This document shows, piece after piece, positions 6,440-6,768 of a DNA stretch of 6,768 nucleotides. The translations under genes and the position numbers were made by a program. The notes beneath the pieces were generated by a model. It saw nothing but the letters and a program-made list of their open reading frames with translations. It did not search any database and had not been told where the DNA came from. This DNA is from Cyclobacteriaceae bacterium. Lineage in GTDB: Bacteria; Bacteroidota; Bacteroidia; Cytophagales; Cyclobacteriaceae. The DNA lies in the NCBI GenBank assembly GCA_009885605.1, contig VFKK01000254.1, forward strand, positions 1 through 6,768. The letters are read 5' to 3'. Positions within the stretch are counted from its first letter, which is position 1, and each line of letters starts with the position of its first letter.

Positions 6440-6457
6440 GATCTAGTTAGCTTTTTT
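6433..6457 (+). terminator. Probable intrinsic terminator overlapping the membrane protein stop
   Basis: On the plus strand AGGCTAA (6433-6439) pairs with TTAGCTT (6447-6453), seven pairs including one G-U, around a 7-base loop. The right arm merges into a run of six T (6452-6457). The stem is AU-rich and therefore only moderately stable. The left arm contains the TAA stop of the membrane protein gene, and the whole hairpin lies inside the 3' coding end of the opposing DUF2256 gene. Confidence 0.45.
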
Positions 6458-6582
6458 GAATCTCCAGCACATCTTTTGGAGCAATACTTAACTTCGTTCC
6501 AATTTTTTTCCCATTTCTTCCGCCAGGCAAATGGTCGTTTGCAAACCACGCATATCTTCTCTGGTAAATTCTCTTTTTTCAT
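6436..6582 (-). CDS. DUF2256 small zinc-finger-like protein
   Basis: This is a 48-residue basic protein with four cysteines arranged C11-x2-C14-x19-C34-x3-C38, a likely single zinc site. Between them is the conserved P-F-A-W-R-K-K-W block (17-24), followed by W28 and V31-K-Y-C-S-K-R-C38. This combination (L-P-x-K-x-C-x-V-C, R-P-F-x-W-R-K-K-W, Y-C-S-x-R-C) is what I recognise as the DUF2256 family, whose members are about this size and, as I recall, often lie beside or are fused to cryptochrome/photolyase-type genes. The biochemical function is unknown; a nucleic-acid or partner-protein binding zinc ribbon is inference. The ATG at 6582 follows the upstream gene's TAA by only two bases, so coupled translation is expected. 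The stop overlaps the convergent membrane-protein gene by 4 bases. Confidence 0.85.
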   Translation of the reverse strand: MKKENLPEKICVVCKRPFAWRKKWEKNWNEVKYCSKRCAGDSKKLTRS

Positions 6583-6584
6583 TT

Positions 6585-6768
6585 TTAAGCCCAACGATTT
6601 GGTAAAGTATGTCTTTTTAAGATCCTTCCAGCATCTTTCACCACCTCAGGATCTTTCTGTGCAGCCCAGATTTTATCTCTGGCTATGGCTCCAGCTTTTT
6701 CCACATCCACCATCGCAAACGGGTAATCTCTGCCCAACTCAAATTTCATTTCTGCTTGTTCCAAAGGC
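6585..6768 (-). CDS. Photolyase/cryptochrome-family FAD-binding protein, C-terminal fragment (5' end outside window)
   Basis: Sixty residues are visible before a TAA stop; the frame is open to the window edge, so the gene begins beyond it. The segment L-G-R-D-Y-P-F-A-M-V-D (11-21), then A-R-D-K-I-W (29-34) and R-I-L-K-R-H-T-L-P (48-56), resembles the extreme C-terminus of the FAD-binding domain in photolyase/cryptochrome proteins, where Y-P-x-P-I-V-D, A-R-x-x-I-W and a terminal R-I-L-x-R-H are common. Those enzymes repair UV pyrimidine dimers with light or act as blue-light receptors. Which class this is cannot be decided without the catalytic core. The adjoining DUF2256 gene, two bases downstream, is a known neighbour type for this family and strengthens the call. 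Confidence 0.68.
   Translation of the reverse strand, partial: PLEQAEMKFELGRDYPFAMVDVEKAGAIARDKIWAAQKDPEVVKDAGRILKRHTLPNRWA

Noticed and set aside
1..6768. Defence system, mobile element, CRISPR array, phage or island signature
   Set aside because: No transposase, integrase, nuclease, toxin-antitoxin pair, direct-repeat array or tRNA is visible, and the genes look like ordinary chromosomal Bacteroidota genes.

Overview
The window looks like ordinary chromosome from a member of the Bacteroidota, most likely a Cytophagales-type bacterium. The evidence is moderate-to-low GC by eye, intergenic matches to the Bacteroidota -7 promoter element TAnnTTTG, weak or absent Shine-Dalgarno sequences, signal peptides ending in A-Q, and a gene set typical of that phylum. 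The genus is not determinable from this sequence alone.

Layout. The left edge (1-435, +) is the last third of an MFS transporter. Converging on it is a minus-strand run read from 4301 down to 432: an Lrp/AsnC regulator (3819-4301), a strong intrinsic terminator, then a tight cluster of Nudix hydrolase (3214-3759), MATE efflux pump (1818-3212) and secreted M24 metallopeptidase (432-1781). The Nudix stop and MATE start are 1 base apart, and MATE and peptidase are 36 bases apart. An AT-rich 210-base spacer separates lrp from a secreted TPR-like protein (4512-5711, -). A 77-base divergent promoter region separates that gene from a five-helix membrane protein (5789-6439, +). At the right edge are two minus-strand genes that are easy to miss: a 48-residue DUF2256 zinc-finger-like protein (6436-6582) and, directly upstream of it, the C-terminus of a photolyase/cryptochrome-family flavoprotein (6585-6768, cut by the window edge).

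How they work together. The Nudix-MATE-M24 run is probably one transcript, but no shared pathway can be read from it. The photolyase-DUF2256 pair is probably a translationally coupled unit with a light or DNA-repair theme. The TPR and membrane proteins share a divergent control region but have no assignable function. Both convergent gene pairs overlap by exactly 4 bases at their stop codons.

I do not see a defence system, mobile element, CRISPR array, tRNA or rRNA. The points most worth checking are the small DUF2256 gene coupled to the photolyase, the terminator ending 9 bases before the Nudix start codon, and the substituted acidic position in the Nudix box.
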